Shown: piece after piece, positions 25,278-33,746 of the stretch | Layout: each line of letters starts with the position of its first letter | How positions within the stretch are numbered: the first letter of the stretch is position 1 | Assembly: GCA_023229505.1 (NCBI GenBank) | Contig: JALNZD010000004.1 | Span: 62,001-126,000 of the forward strand | Origin: Bacteroidales bacterium | GTDB lineage: Bacteria; Bacteroidota; Bacteroidia; Bacteroidales; JAGOPY01 | DNA length: 64,000 nt | Direction of reading: 5' to 3' | The notes under the pieces: model-generated | The model's input: the letters and a program-made list of their open reading frames with translations, nothing else | Databases searched by the model: none | Told to the model about the DNA's origin: nothing | Made by a program: the position numbers and the translations under genes

Positions 25278-25304
25278 GGGTTGAGGGATTGCCGATTGTC
25301 AATT

Positions 25305-25847
25305 CTATTTGGTTGTTTCCCCGCCCATTTGAGTGAAAACGCTGTCTATTGGCTCCCATAATTCAATTTTGTTTCCTTCCGGATCGAGAATATGAACAAA
25401 TTTACCATATTCAAATTCTTCGATTTCGTCTACTATGTTTACACCATTTGCTCTGAGCTTTTTTACCAATTCTTCAATATTTTGTACCCGATAATTAATC
25501 ATAAACTCTTGTGCTGCAGGGAAATAATCTAATCCTTCCTCAAACGGGCTCCATTGGAGATAATTGATTTCATCAGGCCTGTTTGCGTTTCTGAACTCGA
25601 AAGAAGAGCCGTATTCATTTATTGCAAGACCCAAGTTTTTACCATACCATTCTCTTGTTTCTTCAGGATTTTTCGAACGGAAGAAAATTCCACCTATGCC
25701 GGTAACTTTTGGTACTGTATCGTTCATAATTGTCTCTTTTTGTTCAGATTTGTGTGTATCGTTATTCTTAGTGTCATTTTGCCTGGTAGCTGTATTGCAA
25801 CTTCCAGTCAAAATTATCAGAAATAAAAATAAAGTCAGATTTTTCAT
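25305..25847 (-). CDS. VOC (glyoxalase-fold) lipoprotein
   Basis: 180 residues. The signal MKNLTLFLFLIILTGSC ends in a lipobox with Cys17, so the protein should be lipid-anchored. The mature part is a vicinal-oxygen-chelate domain: GGIFFRSKNPEETREWYGKNLGL at the start and VHILDPEGNKIELWEP at the end, carrying the usual metal-ligand glutamate. The substrate cannot be inferred. It has its own TAACTTTG promoter and stands alone among repeat-rich intergenic DNA. Confidence 0.87.
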   Translation of the reverse strand: MKNLTLFLFLIILTGSCNTATRQNDTKNNDTHKSEQKETIMNDTVPKVTGIGGIFFRSKNPEETREWYGKNLGLAINEYGSSFEFRNANRPDEINYLQWSPFEEGLDYFPAAQEFMINYRVQNIEELVKKLRANGVNIVDEIEEFEYGKFVHILDPEGNKIELWEPIDSVFTQMGGETTK

Positions 25848-25901
25848 TTTTCAAATTAACGCTAACGATCAAATGCAATAGCTTGTGGCTGAATCAGGGT
25901 G

Positions 25902-25909
25902 CAAAGTTA
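25902..25909 (-). promoter_or_regulatory. -7 box (TAACTTTG) for the VOC lipoprotein
   Basis: TAACTTTG on the minus strand, about 55 bp before the start codon, with TTTG about 20 bp further upstream. Confidence 0.6.
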
Positions 25910-25936
25910 TAAGATGTTTTTACGAATCGCAAATAG

Positions 25937-25956
25937 ATTCCCGCTGGCGCGGGAAT
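25937..25956. repeat. REP-like hairpin (ATTCCCGC-N4-GCGGGAAT)
   Basis: Perfect 8-bp stem around loop TGGC; second copy of the family starting at 25242. Confidence 0.85.
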
Positions 25957-25979
25957 GACGGAGAAAACGCGGGGTACTA

Positions 25980-26039
25980 AAGCGGCGCGGCATGATACGG
26001 GTCTCCGCTTTCGCGGGAATGATGTTTGCCGCGCCGCTT
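25980..26039. repeat. Nested inverted repeat with ATTCCCGC-type core
   Basis: A perfect 13-bp outer stem (AAGCGGCGCGGCA / TGCCGCGCCGCTT) encloses an imperfect CCGC-TTTC-GCGGGAAT hairpin, giving a two-level cruciform. It looks like a complete mobile or REP-type unit and not a terminator. Confidence 0.8.
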
Positions 26040-26065
26040 TTCTCGCTTTGTCCCCAACCCACGTC

Positions 26066-26085
26066 ATTCCCACGAAAGTGGGAAT
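26066..26085. repeat. REP-like hairpin (ATTCCCAC-GAAA-GTGGGAAT)
   Basis: Fourth copy of the family. Its compensating C-to-A and G-to-T pair changes keep the stem intact, implying that the fold is what is conserved. Preceded by CGTC. Confidence 0.85.
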
Positions 26086-26110
26086 CTGATGGTCAAGCTG
26101 TGTTTAAATT

Positions 26111-26184
26111 CTGACTTCTGTCTTCAGTCTACAGATAACTGTCGACTGACGACTGCCGACTATTATTGGTTATTGGTTACTGGT
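26111..26184. repeat. Three adjacent heptamer arrays
   Basis: CTGACTT, CTGTCTT (26111-26124); CTGTCGA, CTGACGA, CTGCCGA (26139-26159); TATTGGT, TATTGGT, TACTGGT (26164-26184). All keep a 7-bp period. They lie directly upstream of the E1 promoter. Confidence 0.85.
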
Positions 26185-26206
26185 GGGTATTTATACCTTT
26201 TTTCTG

Positions 26207-26214
26207 TATTTTTG
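26207..26214 (+). promoter_or_regulatory. -7 box (TATTTTTG) for the E1 gene
   Basis: TATTTTTG lies 26 bp upstream of the ATG at 26241. Confidence 0.6.
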
Positions 26215-26240
26215 TCCTCTGATTAAGCAATCATAAAGCA

Positions 26241-28679
26241 ATGAGGCAGGATACGGTAAGAAAAAAGAGCTCCGGACGGGATTTTGAGAAGAAATTCACG
26301 AAGGAAGAAGTGCTGCGGGATTACCGTATCGCCAATGAAAGCAGGCAGTTGAGCCTGCTTGGACGCCGTGAAGTATTGGGGGGCAAAGCTAAGTTTGGCA
26401 TTTTCGGCGACGGAAAGGAGATCCCTCAACTAGCCATGGCGAAGGTTTTCCGGGATGGAGACTGGCGCTCGGGCTACTATCGTGATCAGACCTTTATGCT
26501 GGCCGCCGGGATGATGGCTCCGGAAGAATTTTTTTCCCAGCTTTACGGTGATACGGATCTTTCCTTCAACCCGCAAACAGCCGGCAGGGCGATGAACAAT
26601 CACTTTGCCACCCGTAGCCTTGACGAAAATGGCGAATGGAAAGACCTGATGAAGCAGAAGAATTCCTCGGCCGACATCTCCCCTACTGCAGGACAAATAC
26701 CCAGGTTATTAGGATTGGCGCTTGCCTCAAAAATCTTCAGAAACGTTCCCGGACTTGACCCCCTGGCCCATCTTTCCCTGAAAGGCAACGAAGTAGCTTT
26801 CGGTACCATCGGAGATGCCAGCACATCAGAAGGGCATTTTTTCGAAACGATCAATGCGGCCGGGGTGTTGAAAGTCCCCCTTGCCATTTCAATCTGGGAT
26901 GATGGATGGGGCATATCGGTCAGTAAAAAATTACAGACGACCAAGGAAAATATTTCCGGGATCCTGCGCGGCTTTGAGTTAGACGAAGAAGGAAACGGAT
27001 ATTTGATCTATAAGCTGAAAGGCTGGGATTATCCAGGTCTTTGCCGGGCTTATGAAGAAGGTATCTCACGATGCCGTGCCGAACACATCCCGGTCATGTT
27101 TCATGTGGAAGAATGTACCCAGCCACAGGGCCACAGCACTTCAGGCTCTCATGAAAGGTATAAATCACCGGAAAGGCTGGCATGGGAAGAGGAATTCGAT
27201 GGCATCAGGAAAATGCGGGCGTGGATCATTTCCGAAAAAATTGCTTCCGCAAAGGAACTCGATGACATAGAATCCAAAGCTGCCGAACGGGCCCTTAAAG
27301 CACGAAATACCGCCTGGAACCATTTCCTGGAGCCTTTATGCAGGCAAAGGGATGAATTTCTCCGAATGGCTGATATCAGCACATGCAATTGCGCTAAAAC
27401 GCAAAAGATCAATGCCATAAAAGATGAGTTGCGCATGGTTGGGGAACCCATTTGGAAAGATATCATGTCATCAGGCAAGAAGATCCTCCGGTTAATCTGC
27501 AATTCATGCAGTAATCCGCAGAATTCACTCAAAAAGAATGTAATGGCCTGGAGGGACATTGCCATGCAACGCAATCAGGAAAACTACAGCTCCCATCTTT
27601 ATAGTGAATCGGCTTTAAATGCTTTACAGGTTAAAGAAGTCAGGGCTATCATTTCCAAGGACTCACCCCTTGTTCCCGGCCGTGAGATCCTGCGCGATAA
27701 TTTCGATTACATCCTTGAACATTTTCCAGAAACGTTGATATTCGGTGAAGATGTGGGGAAGATCGGAGGGGTCAATCAAACCATGGAAGGCTTGCAAACT
27801 AAATATGGCGAATTGCGTGTTACTGACACCGGCATCCGTGAGGCGACGATCATCGGGCAGGGAATTGGACTGGCCATGCGAGGTTTAAGGCCAATTGCAG
27901 AGATCCAGTATTTCGACTACCTGCTTTATGGACTGCAGGTGATCAGCGACGATCTTGCCACGTTGCAATACCGCACCCGTGGCGGGCAGAAAGCGCCCAT
28001 GATCATTTCCACCCGCGGCCACCGGCTCGAAGGGATATGGCATTCAGGTTCGGCGCTTAGCATGGTCGTCAACTCCATCCGGGGCGTTCATGTATTGGTA
28101 CCCAGGAACATGACACAGGCAGCGGGATTTTATAATACCATGATACGATCGGATGAACCGACCCTGATTATTGAACCACTGAATGCATACCGGCTGAAGG
28201 AACCTATGCCTGCCAATATAGGCGAATTCACCGTCCCCGTGGGGAAACCGGAGATCATAAAACCAGGTAACGATGTCACTGTTGTTACATACGGAGCCTG
28301 CGTGAGAATTGCCCAGGAAGCCGCAGCGCAGCTTCAGGAATTCGGGATCGATGTCGAACTTATTGATGTACAATCTCTGCTACCCTTCGACCTGGATCAT
28401 GTCATCACAGAATCTCTTAAAAAAACGAATAAGGTTCTTTTCTTTGATGAAGACGTACCTGGCGGGGCTACCGCTTTCATGATGCAAAAGGTTCTGGAAG
28501 AACAGGGCGGCTATTATTATCTGGATGCACAACCCTGGACGCTGACAGCCAAAGCACACCGGCCTGCGTACAGCACTGATGGGGATTACTTCAGCAACCC
28601 AAATGCAGAAGATGTCTTCGATTCCGTTTATAACCTCATGCATGAAATCAACCCTGCCAAATACCCAAAGATTTTCTGA
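26241..28679 (+). CDS. 2-oxoacid dehydrogenase E1, fused alpha-beta (2-oxoisovalerate type)
   Basis: 812 residues. The N-terminal half is E1-alpha with the thiamine diphosphate region GTIGDASTSEGHFFETIN (about 188-205) and ADISPTAGQIPRLLGLA. From about 475 it is E1-beta (FGEDVGKIGGVNQTMEG, RVTDTGIREATIIGQGIG, FDYLLYGLQVISDDLA). The enzyme decarboxylates a 2-oxoacid and acylates the lipoyl group of E2. The single-chain arrangement is common in Bacteroidota and is usually annotated as branched-chain 2-oxoacid dehydrogenase; substrate preference is not certain. No E2 gene is adjacent. lpdA at 403 could supply E3. Confidence 0.93.
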   Translation: MRQDTVRKKSSGRDFEKKFTKEEVLRDYRIANESRQLSLLGRREVLGGKAKFGIFGDGKEIPQLAMAKVFRDGDWRSGYYRDQTFMLAAGMMAPEEFFSQLYGDTDLSFNPQTAGRAMNNHFATRSLDENGEWKDLMKQKNSSADISPTAGQIPRLLGLALASKIFRNVPGLDPLAHLSLKGNEVAFGTIGDASTSEGHFFETINAAGVLKVPLAISIWDDGWGISVSKKLQTTKENISGILRGFELDEEGNGYLIYKLKGWDYPGLCRAYEEGISRCRAEHIPVMFHVEECTQPQGHSTSGSHERYKSPERLAWEEEFDGIRKMRAWIISEKIASAKELDDIESKAAERALKARNTAWNHFLEPLCRQRDEFLRMADISTCNCAKTQKINAIKDELRMVGEPIWKDIMSSGKKILRLICNSCSNPQNSLKKNVMAWRDIAMQRNQENYSSHLYSESALNALQVKEVRAIISKDSPLVPGREILRDNFDYILEHFPETLIFGEDVGKIGGVNQTMEGLQTKYGELRVTDTGIREATIIGQGIGLAMRGLRPIAEIQYFDYLLYGLQVISDDLATLQYRTRGGQKAPMIISTRGHRLEGIWHSGSALSMVVNSIRGVHVLVPRNMTQAAGFYNTMIRSDEPTLIIEPLNAYRLKEPMPANIGEFTVPVGKPEIIKPGNDVTVVTYGACVRIAQEAAAQLQEFGIDVELIDVQSLLPFDLDHVITESLKKTNKVLFFDEDVPGGATAFMMQKVLEEQGGYYYLDAQPWTLTAKAHRPAYSTDGDYFSNPNAEDVFDSVYNLMHEINPAKYPKIF

Positions 28680-28697
28680 AATACGCCTCTTCCGGCT

Positions 28698-29975
28698 ATG
28701 AAGCAAGGAATCCTCCATATTGTCCTTTTATTTTCGCTGCTTCTCCTTGCTGGTTGTGCAAAGAATGATCCCTCCGTGCCAAATAAAACTATATCTGTGC
28801 AAAATCCAGATAATGCATTAAAGGCAAAGCAAAATGGCAAAAATAAACCCGGTCAGACTCCAATAATTGAATCCCGTTTTCAACAAAATGTAAAGGTCAA
28901 TCAGAATAATACTTCAAATCAGCAACCTGATCCGGGCAATACTTACCAATATTATATACCTGCTGAGCATCTCGAAAAACGAGCATTGATTTCTTCAGGT
29001 AAGCTGGCACAATCCGGGGGATCCAGGGAAAAAAGATCTGGCTTCAGGAATTCAATTAAACCTCAGGAACCCGATTTTTTCAAAACCGGCAGGACATTGC
29101 AGGAAATTTTTATCAATGCTATTTTTGATAATGATATTTTCGATTACACAGATTATTATTATACCAGCGGAATTAGTTTTGAATTTTATCATCCCGCCAT
29201 CAGTGCTTCGCCACTAACACAACTTCTGCCTGGTCTGAGAAACAGCGTGAATTATTATGGCCTGACCTTGGTCCAGAACCTTTACACACCCCGCAAACTT
29301 GATACATCAGGTGTTCAGCTCGGGGACCGTCCTTTTTCAGCTTATCTCACACTCGGGCATCAAAGGATATCCCTTTCAACCGATCACCGCCGTCGGCTTG
29401 AAACTGAATTGACTATGGGCGTCATTGGTCCCGCATCGCTCGGCGGTTTTGCCCAGGATGTTATACATACAAACGAACCGGACGGCTGGGTTAACCAGGT
29501 AAACAACGATATTATACTGAATTACAGCATTCGTTTTGACCAGGGACTATTTAGCGGAAGAAACATTGAACTAGCTGTCATTACAGGCGGACAGGCGGGT
29601 ACACTTTACGATAACATTATGGCCGGTATTTACCTGCAATTGGGCAAAATGAACGACCGGTACGGATCGGTTTCTCAAGCCACTGATCACCAGAAGCCTT
29701 TCAAGAACAGGATCCGTTATTTTTTTCCCATCGATTTGAAGAATAAGCTCATAATCTACGATGCCACGCTGCAAGGCGGAATGTTTAACCGTGAAAGTGT
29801 TTACAAACTTGACCGAGACCAGATCAACCGGTATGTTTTCACCGGAACGGCAAGTATAGGGCTCGGATTAGGAAGGTACAGCCTGGAAGCCGGGCAGGTT
29901 TATCTCACCCCTGAATTTGCAGGAGGCAGGCATCACTTCTGGTTCCGCATTAAGAATATCTATTACATTAATTAA
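28698..29975 (+). CDS. LpxR-like (DUF2219) outer-membrane protein with lipobox
   Basis: 425 residues. Residues about 135-425 match the LpxR/DUF2219 family of outer-membrane beta-barrel lipid A 3'-O-deacylases: FDNDIFDYTDYYYTSGI, GLTLVQNLYTPR, LGDRPFSAYLTLG and HTNEPDGWVNQVNNDI. The N-terminus has a lipoprotein signal (LLLLAGC, Cys20) and a 110-residue Asn/Gln/Lys-rich linker, which LpxR of Salmonella lacks. Catalytic activity is not proven by these motifs. It starts 18 bp after the E1 stop, so co-transcription is possible though no functional link is evident. Confidence 0.82.
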   Translation: MKQGILHIVLLFSLLLLAGCAKNDPSVPNKTISVQNPDNALKAKQNGKNKPGQTPIIESRFQQNVKVNQNNTSNQQPDPGNTYQYYIPAEHLEKRALISSGKLAQSGGSREKRSGFRNSIKPQEPDFFKTGRTLQEIFINAIFDNDIFDYTDYYYTSGISFEFYHPAISASPLTQLLPGLRNSVNYYGLTLVQNLYTPRKLDTSGVQLGDRPFSAYLTLGHQRISLSTDHRRRLETELTMGVIGPASLGGFAQDVIHTNEPDGWVNQVNNDIILNYSIRFDQGLFSGRNIELAVITGGQAGTLYDNIMAGIYLQLGKMNDRYGSVSQATDHQKPFKNRIRYFFPIDLKNKLIIYDATLQGGMFNRESVYKLDRDQINRYVFTGTASIGLGLGRYSLEAGQVYLTPEFAGGRHHFWFRIKNIYYIN

Positions 29976-29988
29976 TAGTATAGTCTGA

Positions 29989-30558
29989 ATGTATGATATC
30001 GAGCCATATTACGCCTGGCGGCATCTTTATATTGCTTCGGAAGACAGATACTCACCTTTTTTCACAAGGGAATATTCCGAGTTTGTGTTTACCCACGCCG
30101 TTTATAACTATCTTATTCACCCTCAATGGGATGAGATTGGATCATCGACCTTGTATCTGAAAATCCTTTTTGTGAATTATGACGTGGGATTTGCCATTAT
30201 TGAACTGATTGGTGAGTGGAACGACGCCATCCACAATGATATCATGTACCTTAAAAGAAATATAGCGGATACTATGATTGTGAAAGGGATCACTAAATTC
30301 ATCCTGATTGGTGAGAATGTATTTAATTTTCACTCTTCTGATGATGATTATTACCAGGAATGGTTTGAAGATATTGAAGAAGGCTGGATTGTGGCATTAA
30401 ATTTCAGGGACTACATTATCAGGGAATTCAAACAGGCTAACCTGGATTATTATATCGCATTTGGCGGCATGTTTGACCGGTTTAACTGGAGGAGTTTTGA
30501 ACCCGATCAGCTTTTCCAGGTCATAGAAGCACAAATAATGAAAAGGCTCAATCCATGA
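29989..30558 (+). CDS. Conserved hypothetical protein, acidic, cytoplasmic
   Basis: 189 residues, with no signal peptide or membrane segment. It is rich in Tyr, Trp, Asp and Glu (YDIEPYYAWRHLYIASEDRYSPFF, HSSDDDYYQEWFEDIEEGW). No family was recognised from motifs. It starts 13 bp after the LpxR-like gene and overlaps acyP by 4 bp (ATGA), so the three should be one transcript. Function unknown. Confidence 0.75.
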   Translation: MYDIEPYYAWRHLYIASEDRYSPFFTREYSEFVFTHAVYNYLIHPQWDEIGSSTLYLKILFVNYDVGFAIIELIGEWNDAIHNDIMYLKRNIADTMIVKGITKFILIGENVFNFHSSDDDYYQEWFEDIEEGWIVALNFRDYIIREFKQANLDYYIAFGGMFDRFNWRSFEPDQLFQVIEAQIMKRLNP

Positions 30559-30824
30559 AAATGAGTTACCGGATCACGGTTTATGGCAAAGTGCAGAATG
30601 TCGGGTTCCGGTTTTATACTGCCAGAACTGCCCAGGAATTTAATATCGAAGGTTTTGTAAGAAATGAACCAGATGGTGCGGTATATATTGAGGCAGAAGG
30701 AGAAGAGGATGCATTGGACACCTTTGCAGCCTGGTGCCGACGCGGTCCTCAATGGGCAAGAGTTGATCAGTTTGACATCCAGAAACAACCCCTGATGAAC
30801 CATAAAGGATTTCGGGTGAGATAA
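30555..30824 (+). CDS. acyP: Acylphosphatase
   Basis: Small enzyme hydrolysing carboxyl-phosphate bonds of acyl phosphates. The 89-residue length is typical. GKVQNVGFRFYTARTA carries the catalytic Arg, and GFVRNEPDGAVYIEAEG carries the Asn. The start overlaps the preceding stop as ATGA; a second ATG two codons on is an alternative. Confidence 0.93.
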   Translation: MKMSYRITVYGKVQNVGFRFYTARTAQEFNIEGFVRNEPDGAVYIEAEGEEDALDTFAAWCRRGPQWARVDQFDIQKQPLMNHKGFRVR

Positions 30825-30828
30825 AAAC

Positions 30829-31512
30829 TCAAATCTTTACAGCCTTGAGGAATTCACGTTTTCCTGGCGGTCCCGGTAATTTTTCGAAAGAAAACCCAGC
30901 CCCTGAAAGGTTTCTTTTTACCGTGCCTTTCGTAGAATAAGTCACCAGCACGCCATGTTTTTTCAATCCAAAAGCAATCTTATTAAAAACTTCCTTAGTC
31001 CACATTTCAGGCTGAACATCCGGGCCGAAAGCATCAAAATAAACCAGGGCGAAAGTTCCCTTTGCGGGCTGGTAATCTTTCAAGGACGAATTTATTTTGA
31101 GAAGAGAAAAATGCTTTGTAAGATAAGTCCATTCATTCCAGGGCAATTGATGCAGGCGCAGAAAAATTTCCCGGGAATCCCGGTAGGTTATCAGATCAGC
31201 AAAATTCAATAATGAATAAATATCTTCCTGTAATGGATTTAGTTCGATGGTGGTGTACTTCACTTTACATCTCATAGTTTCAGTTTCAATACAGGTCAAT
31301 AATGCATTTAGCCCTGTCCCGAAGCCGATTTCAAGAATTTCAACTGGTTCTATGGATTTGTTTATATTTTTAAAACCGGCATCAATGAAAATATGCCTGG
31401 ATTCTGCGATCGCCCCGAAAACGGAGTGATAATGCTCTCCCAATTCCGGCACAAATAAAGTATGCGATCCGTCACCGGTAATTTTAAACTCTACTTTAGA
31501 ACCAGGTAACAT
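30829..31512 (-). CDS. mnmD: tRNA wobble-uridine methyltransferase, MnmD-type
   Basis: 227 residues. ILEIGFGTGLNALLTCI is the SAM-binding motif I; YTTIELNPL, VYFDAFGPDVQPEMWTKEVF and GVLVTYSTKGTVKRNLSGAGF match the C-terminal methyltransferase domain of MnmC and stand-alone MnmD proteins. These convert nm5(s2)U34 to mnm5(s2)U34 in tRNA. The FAD-dependent oxidase half of MnmC is absent. It lies 8 bp downstream of the lipoprotein gene on the same strand. Together with mnmH at 3491 it shows a substantial wobble-U34 modification pathway. Confidence 0.87.
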   Translation of the reverse strand: MLPGSKVEFKITGDGSHTLFVPELGEHYHSVFGAIAESRHIFIDAGFKNINKSIEPVEILEIGFGTGLNALLTCIETETMRCKVKYTTIELNPLQEDIYSLLNFADLITYRDSREIFLRLHQLPWNEWTYLTKHFSLLKINSSLKDYQPAKGTFALVYFDAFGPDVQPEMWTKEVFNKIAFGLKKHGVLVTYSTKGTVKRNLSGAGFSFEKLPGPPGKREFLKAVKI

Positions 31513-31520
31513 TTCTTCCT

Positions 31521-32801
31521 TTATTTGTTGTAAAGAATTTGAAAATCCAGCACTTCTTCCGGGAGAGATTTTTCTGCCATTAAATCCCCTGTAACTCTAT
31601 CAAAACCATAAACCATGTTGTCCCTGATCAGGAAGATTATATCGGATTGTGGGTCATACCGGCAAAAATTATAAGGCTGATCTGTGAAATCTGTAAATCG
31701 GTTAACTGCCAGGTCATAAGAGATCACCCGATGCTCTGTCACCAAAAATAACTGGCTATCAGAAATTTTCACAACCGATTTGAGATTCTCATCCGGTAGA
31801 AAGCTAATTTCGGTAAGTATAAAATCCTCAGGATCATATTCCAAAATTCCCGTGCCTGTTGGTAATGGAATGAAAACCAGCACTTTATCTCTTGCTGGCA
31901 CAAGGCTCCTGATCTCCCCTGCCAGCAGTTTCTGCTCCCTGATATTCCCGCTGACACGGTAATAAACCGTCAGTTCGTGGATATCTCCGCTAAGGGAAAC
32001 ATGTGCGGCATAAATATATTTATCGTCAGCTGCCAGGCATTGAATCGTTTTATTTTCAGCAGGGTCCGTCCGCAAGGTAATGATTCCATTATTTGATATA
32101 ATTCCTGCATTACCGTTGGCAGTGGAAAAAACGAGTTCCTGGTCTGTGAAGATGGCGGTGATCAGAGGCCTGGGAGGTTCAGCAGCCATTTCCCATTCCG
32201 CTTCGAAGCTTTCAGGATTAAAAGCAGTAAGTTTTGAAGGTTCCCCGGAGACAAAGAAAAAAAAATTCCACAGACTTTGGACAGCAGATAACCAATAACC
32301 CTCAGGAAATACAAACTGGGTATCCGTTTCAAATGCCGGGCTTAATTTAATAATCGTAGACTTAAAATTGATTTGACCTGTTACAACAATATATGCCTGC
32401 AACTGAAGCGGTATTTCATGAATGATGATTTGCCGGTACTTGTTTTTCTGATTTACCCCGTCGGAAACGGTTACCTGCAAATTATAAGGCCCGCTTGCCA
32501 GGGCTTTGTCCACCAGAGGCAGGGAAGCTTCCAGAAAAAAATCCGGGTTATTGGGATAATACCAGGTCGCCGCAATAACTGGTATCTTGTTCTCATTGAC
32601 CAGGGTCAGTAAAACTGACCGGATGATATGGACATCGCTTATCTCCACTTTAATATCAAGAGTGTCTGGCAGGTTGACAACATAACCTGCCACTGGCACA
32701 GTGAAAATTATTTCCGGATCATACATGTCCTTTTCTTGAATGCAGGATCCCATGACCAGAAAAAAAACAAAAAGGATGATAAATGTGATTACCCGGTACA
32801 T
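31521..32801 (-). CDS. Lipoprotein with Ig-like N-domain and beta-propeller-like body
   Basis: 426 residues. The signal ends in LVMGSC (Cys19), so lipid anchoring is likely. Residues about 25-125 look like an Ig/FN3-type beta domain (PVAGYVVNLPDTLDIKVEISD, SGPYNLQVTVSDG). The remainder has repeating strand-turn units (LVFSTANGNAGIISNNG, YIYAAHVSL, VLVFIPLPTGTGILEYDPED) suggestive of a propeller. No enzyme motif is seen. Its TAACTTTG box ends 4 bp before the ATG. Confidence 0.75.
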   Translation of the reverse strand: MYRVITFIILFVFFLVMGSCIQEKDMYDPEIIFTVPVAGYVVNLPDTLDIKVEISDVHIIRSVLLTLVNENKIPVIAATWYYPNNPDFFLEASLPLVDKALASGPYNLQVTVSDGVNQKNKYRQIIIHEIPLQLQAYIVVTGQINFKSTIIKLSPAFETDTQFVFPEGYWLSAVQSLWNFFFFVSGEPSKLTAFNPESFEAEWEMAAEPPRPLITAIFTDQELVFSTANGNAGIISNNGIITLRTDPAENKTIQCLAADDKYIYAAHVSLSGDIHELTVYYRVSGNIREQKLLAGEIRSLVPARDKVLVFIPLPTGTGILEYDPEDFILTEISFLPDENLKSVVKISDSQLFLVTEHRVISYDLAVNRFTDFTDQPYNFCRYDPQSDIIFLIRDNMVYGFDRVTGDLMAEKSLPEEVLDFQILYNK

Positions 32802-32805
32802 AGCA

Positions 32806-32813
32806 CAAAGTTA
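32806..32813 (-). promoter_or_regulatory. -7 box (TAACTTTG) for the lipoprotein gene
   Basis: TAACTTTG on the minus strand ends 4 bp before the start codon at 32801, implying a very short or absent leader. Confidence 0.6.
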
Positions 32814-32895
32814 ATCATGTAATTCTCATATTGTTAAGCTTTTTTCGCTCAGATCTCCTCTTGTTTTCTTAATTTTAGCTGAAAATTACAGAAAG

Positions 32896-33606
32896 ATGAT
32901 AAAGGATATCAACGTTGAAAACGTGCTTTTTCTGGATATCGAAACAGTACCGGCTTTCCTTTCCTACGAAGAAATGCCGGAGATTTTCAGGAAACTTTGG
33001 GACAGGAAAACCGAGTCATTAAAAAAAGAACCTGACGATACACCGGTGAGCTTATATCCCCGGGCTGGAATTTATGCAGAATTTGGCAGGATCATTTGCA
33101 TTTCGGCAGGATATTTCAGGGGTAAGGAATTCAGGATAAAATCCTTCTTCGGTGATGATGAATACCAGTTACTCAGGCAATTTTGCAAGCTGTTGGAAAC
33201 TCATTTCAACTATACCGGGAAGATGCTGTGTGCGCACAACGGTAAGGAATTTGATTTTCCATACCTTGCCCGGCGCATCCTGATCAACAGCCTGCAATTG
33301 CCGTCAATTCTTGATATAGCCGGAAAAAAACCCTGGGAAGTTCAGTTTCTTGATACATTGGAGTTATGGAAGTTTGGCGATTACAAGCATTATACTTCAT
33401 TGGAATTGTTATCGGCGGTTTTTGACATCCCGACTCCCAAAGATGATATCAGTGGTAGTGATATCCACAAGGTCTACTGGCAGGAACATGACCTCGAAAG
33501 GATCAGGATATATTGCCAGAAAGATATGCTGGCAGTAGCCAGGCTTTTCTTAAAGTATCAGCAGCAACCGACAATTGAAGATGATCAGATTGTATTTGTA
33601 GAGTAA
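32896..33606 (+). CDS. DEDD-type 3'-5' exonuclease (PolB exonuclease-like)
   Basis: 236 residues. The acidic motifs of the RNase H-fold exonuclease family are visible: FLDIETVPAF (Exo I), LCAHNGKEFDFPYLARRIL (Exo II) and YCQKDMLAVARLF (Exo III-like). It matches the stand-alone predicted exonucleases related to the proofreading domain of family B polymerases. The substrate (DNA or RNA) is unknown. It stands alone; heptamer and octamer arrays follow directly. Confidence 0.87.
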   Translation: MIKDINVENVLFLDIETVPAFLSYEEMPEIFRKLWDRKTESLKKEPDDTPVSLYPRAGIYAEFGRIICISAGYFRGKEFRIKSFFGDDEYQLLRQFCKLLETHFNYTGKMLCAHNGKEFDFPYLARRILINSLQLPSILDIAGKKPWEVQFLDTLELWKFGDYKHYTSLELLSAVFDIPTPKDDISGSDIHKVYWQEHDLERIRIYCQKDMLAVARLFLKYQQQPTIEDDQIVFVE

Positions 33607-33611
33607 AATTT

Positions 33612-33645
33612 CATGTTTCATTTTTCATGTTTCATTTTTCATTTA
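33612..33645. repeat. Heptamer array CATGTTT/CATTTTT
   Basis: CATGTTT, CATTTTT, CATGTTT, CATTTTT, CATTTA, starting 6 bp after the exonuclease stop. Confidence 0.85.
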
Positions 33646-33658
33646 CAAATTCTATAAT

Positions 33659-33695
33659 CCACCGTTTCACTGTTTCACCGTTTCACCGTTTCACT
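33659..33695. repeat. Octamer array TCACCGTT x4
   Basis: CCACCGTT, TCACTGTT, TCACCGTT, TCACCGTT and a partial unit; the same family as 314-361. It lies immediately upstream of the promoter of the DHOD-like gene, as the other copy does for lpdA. Confidence 0.9.
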
Positions 33696-33705
33696 TTAAA
33701 ATAAC

Positions 33706-33713
33706 TACATTTG
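33706..33713 (+). promoter_or_regulatory. -7 box (TACATTTG) for the DHOD-like gene
   Basis: TACATTTG lies 33 bp before the ATG at 33747. It overlaps a TTG at 33711 and so excludes that codon as a start. Confidence 0.65.
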
Positions 33714-33746
33714 TTTAATCATCATTTTCAGAAAATTCAACTGATT

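Larger units (their letters stand above)
25848..26240. other. 393-bp repeat-rich intergenic region
   Basis: Between the VOC gene (minus) and the E1 gene (plus). It holds a promoter for each, three ATTCCC-type hairpins and two heptamer arrays. No coding sequence is supported. Confidence 0.8.

Noticed and set aside
33711..33746. TTG start 12 codons upstream of the DHOD-like gene
   Set aside because: The TTG is part of the TACATTTG promoter box, so it would not be in the transcript.
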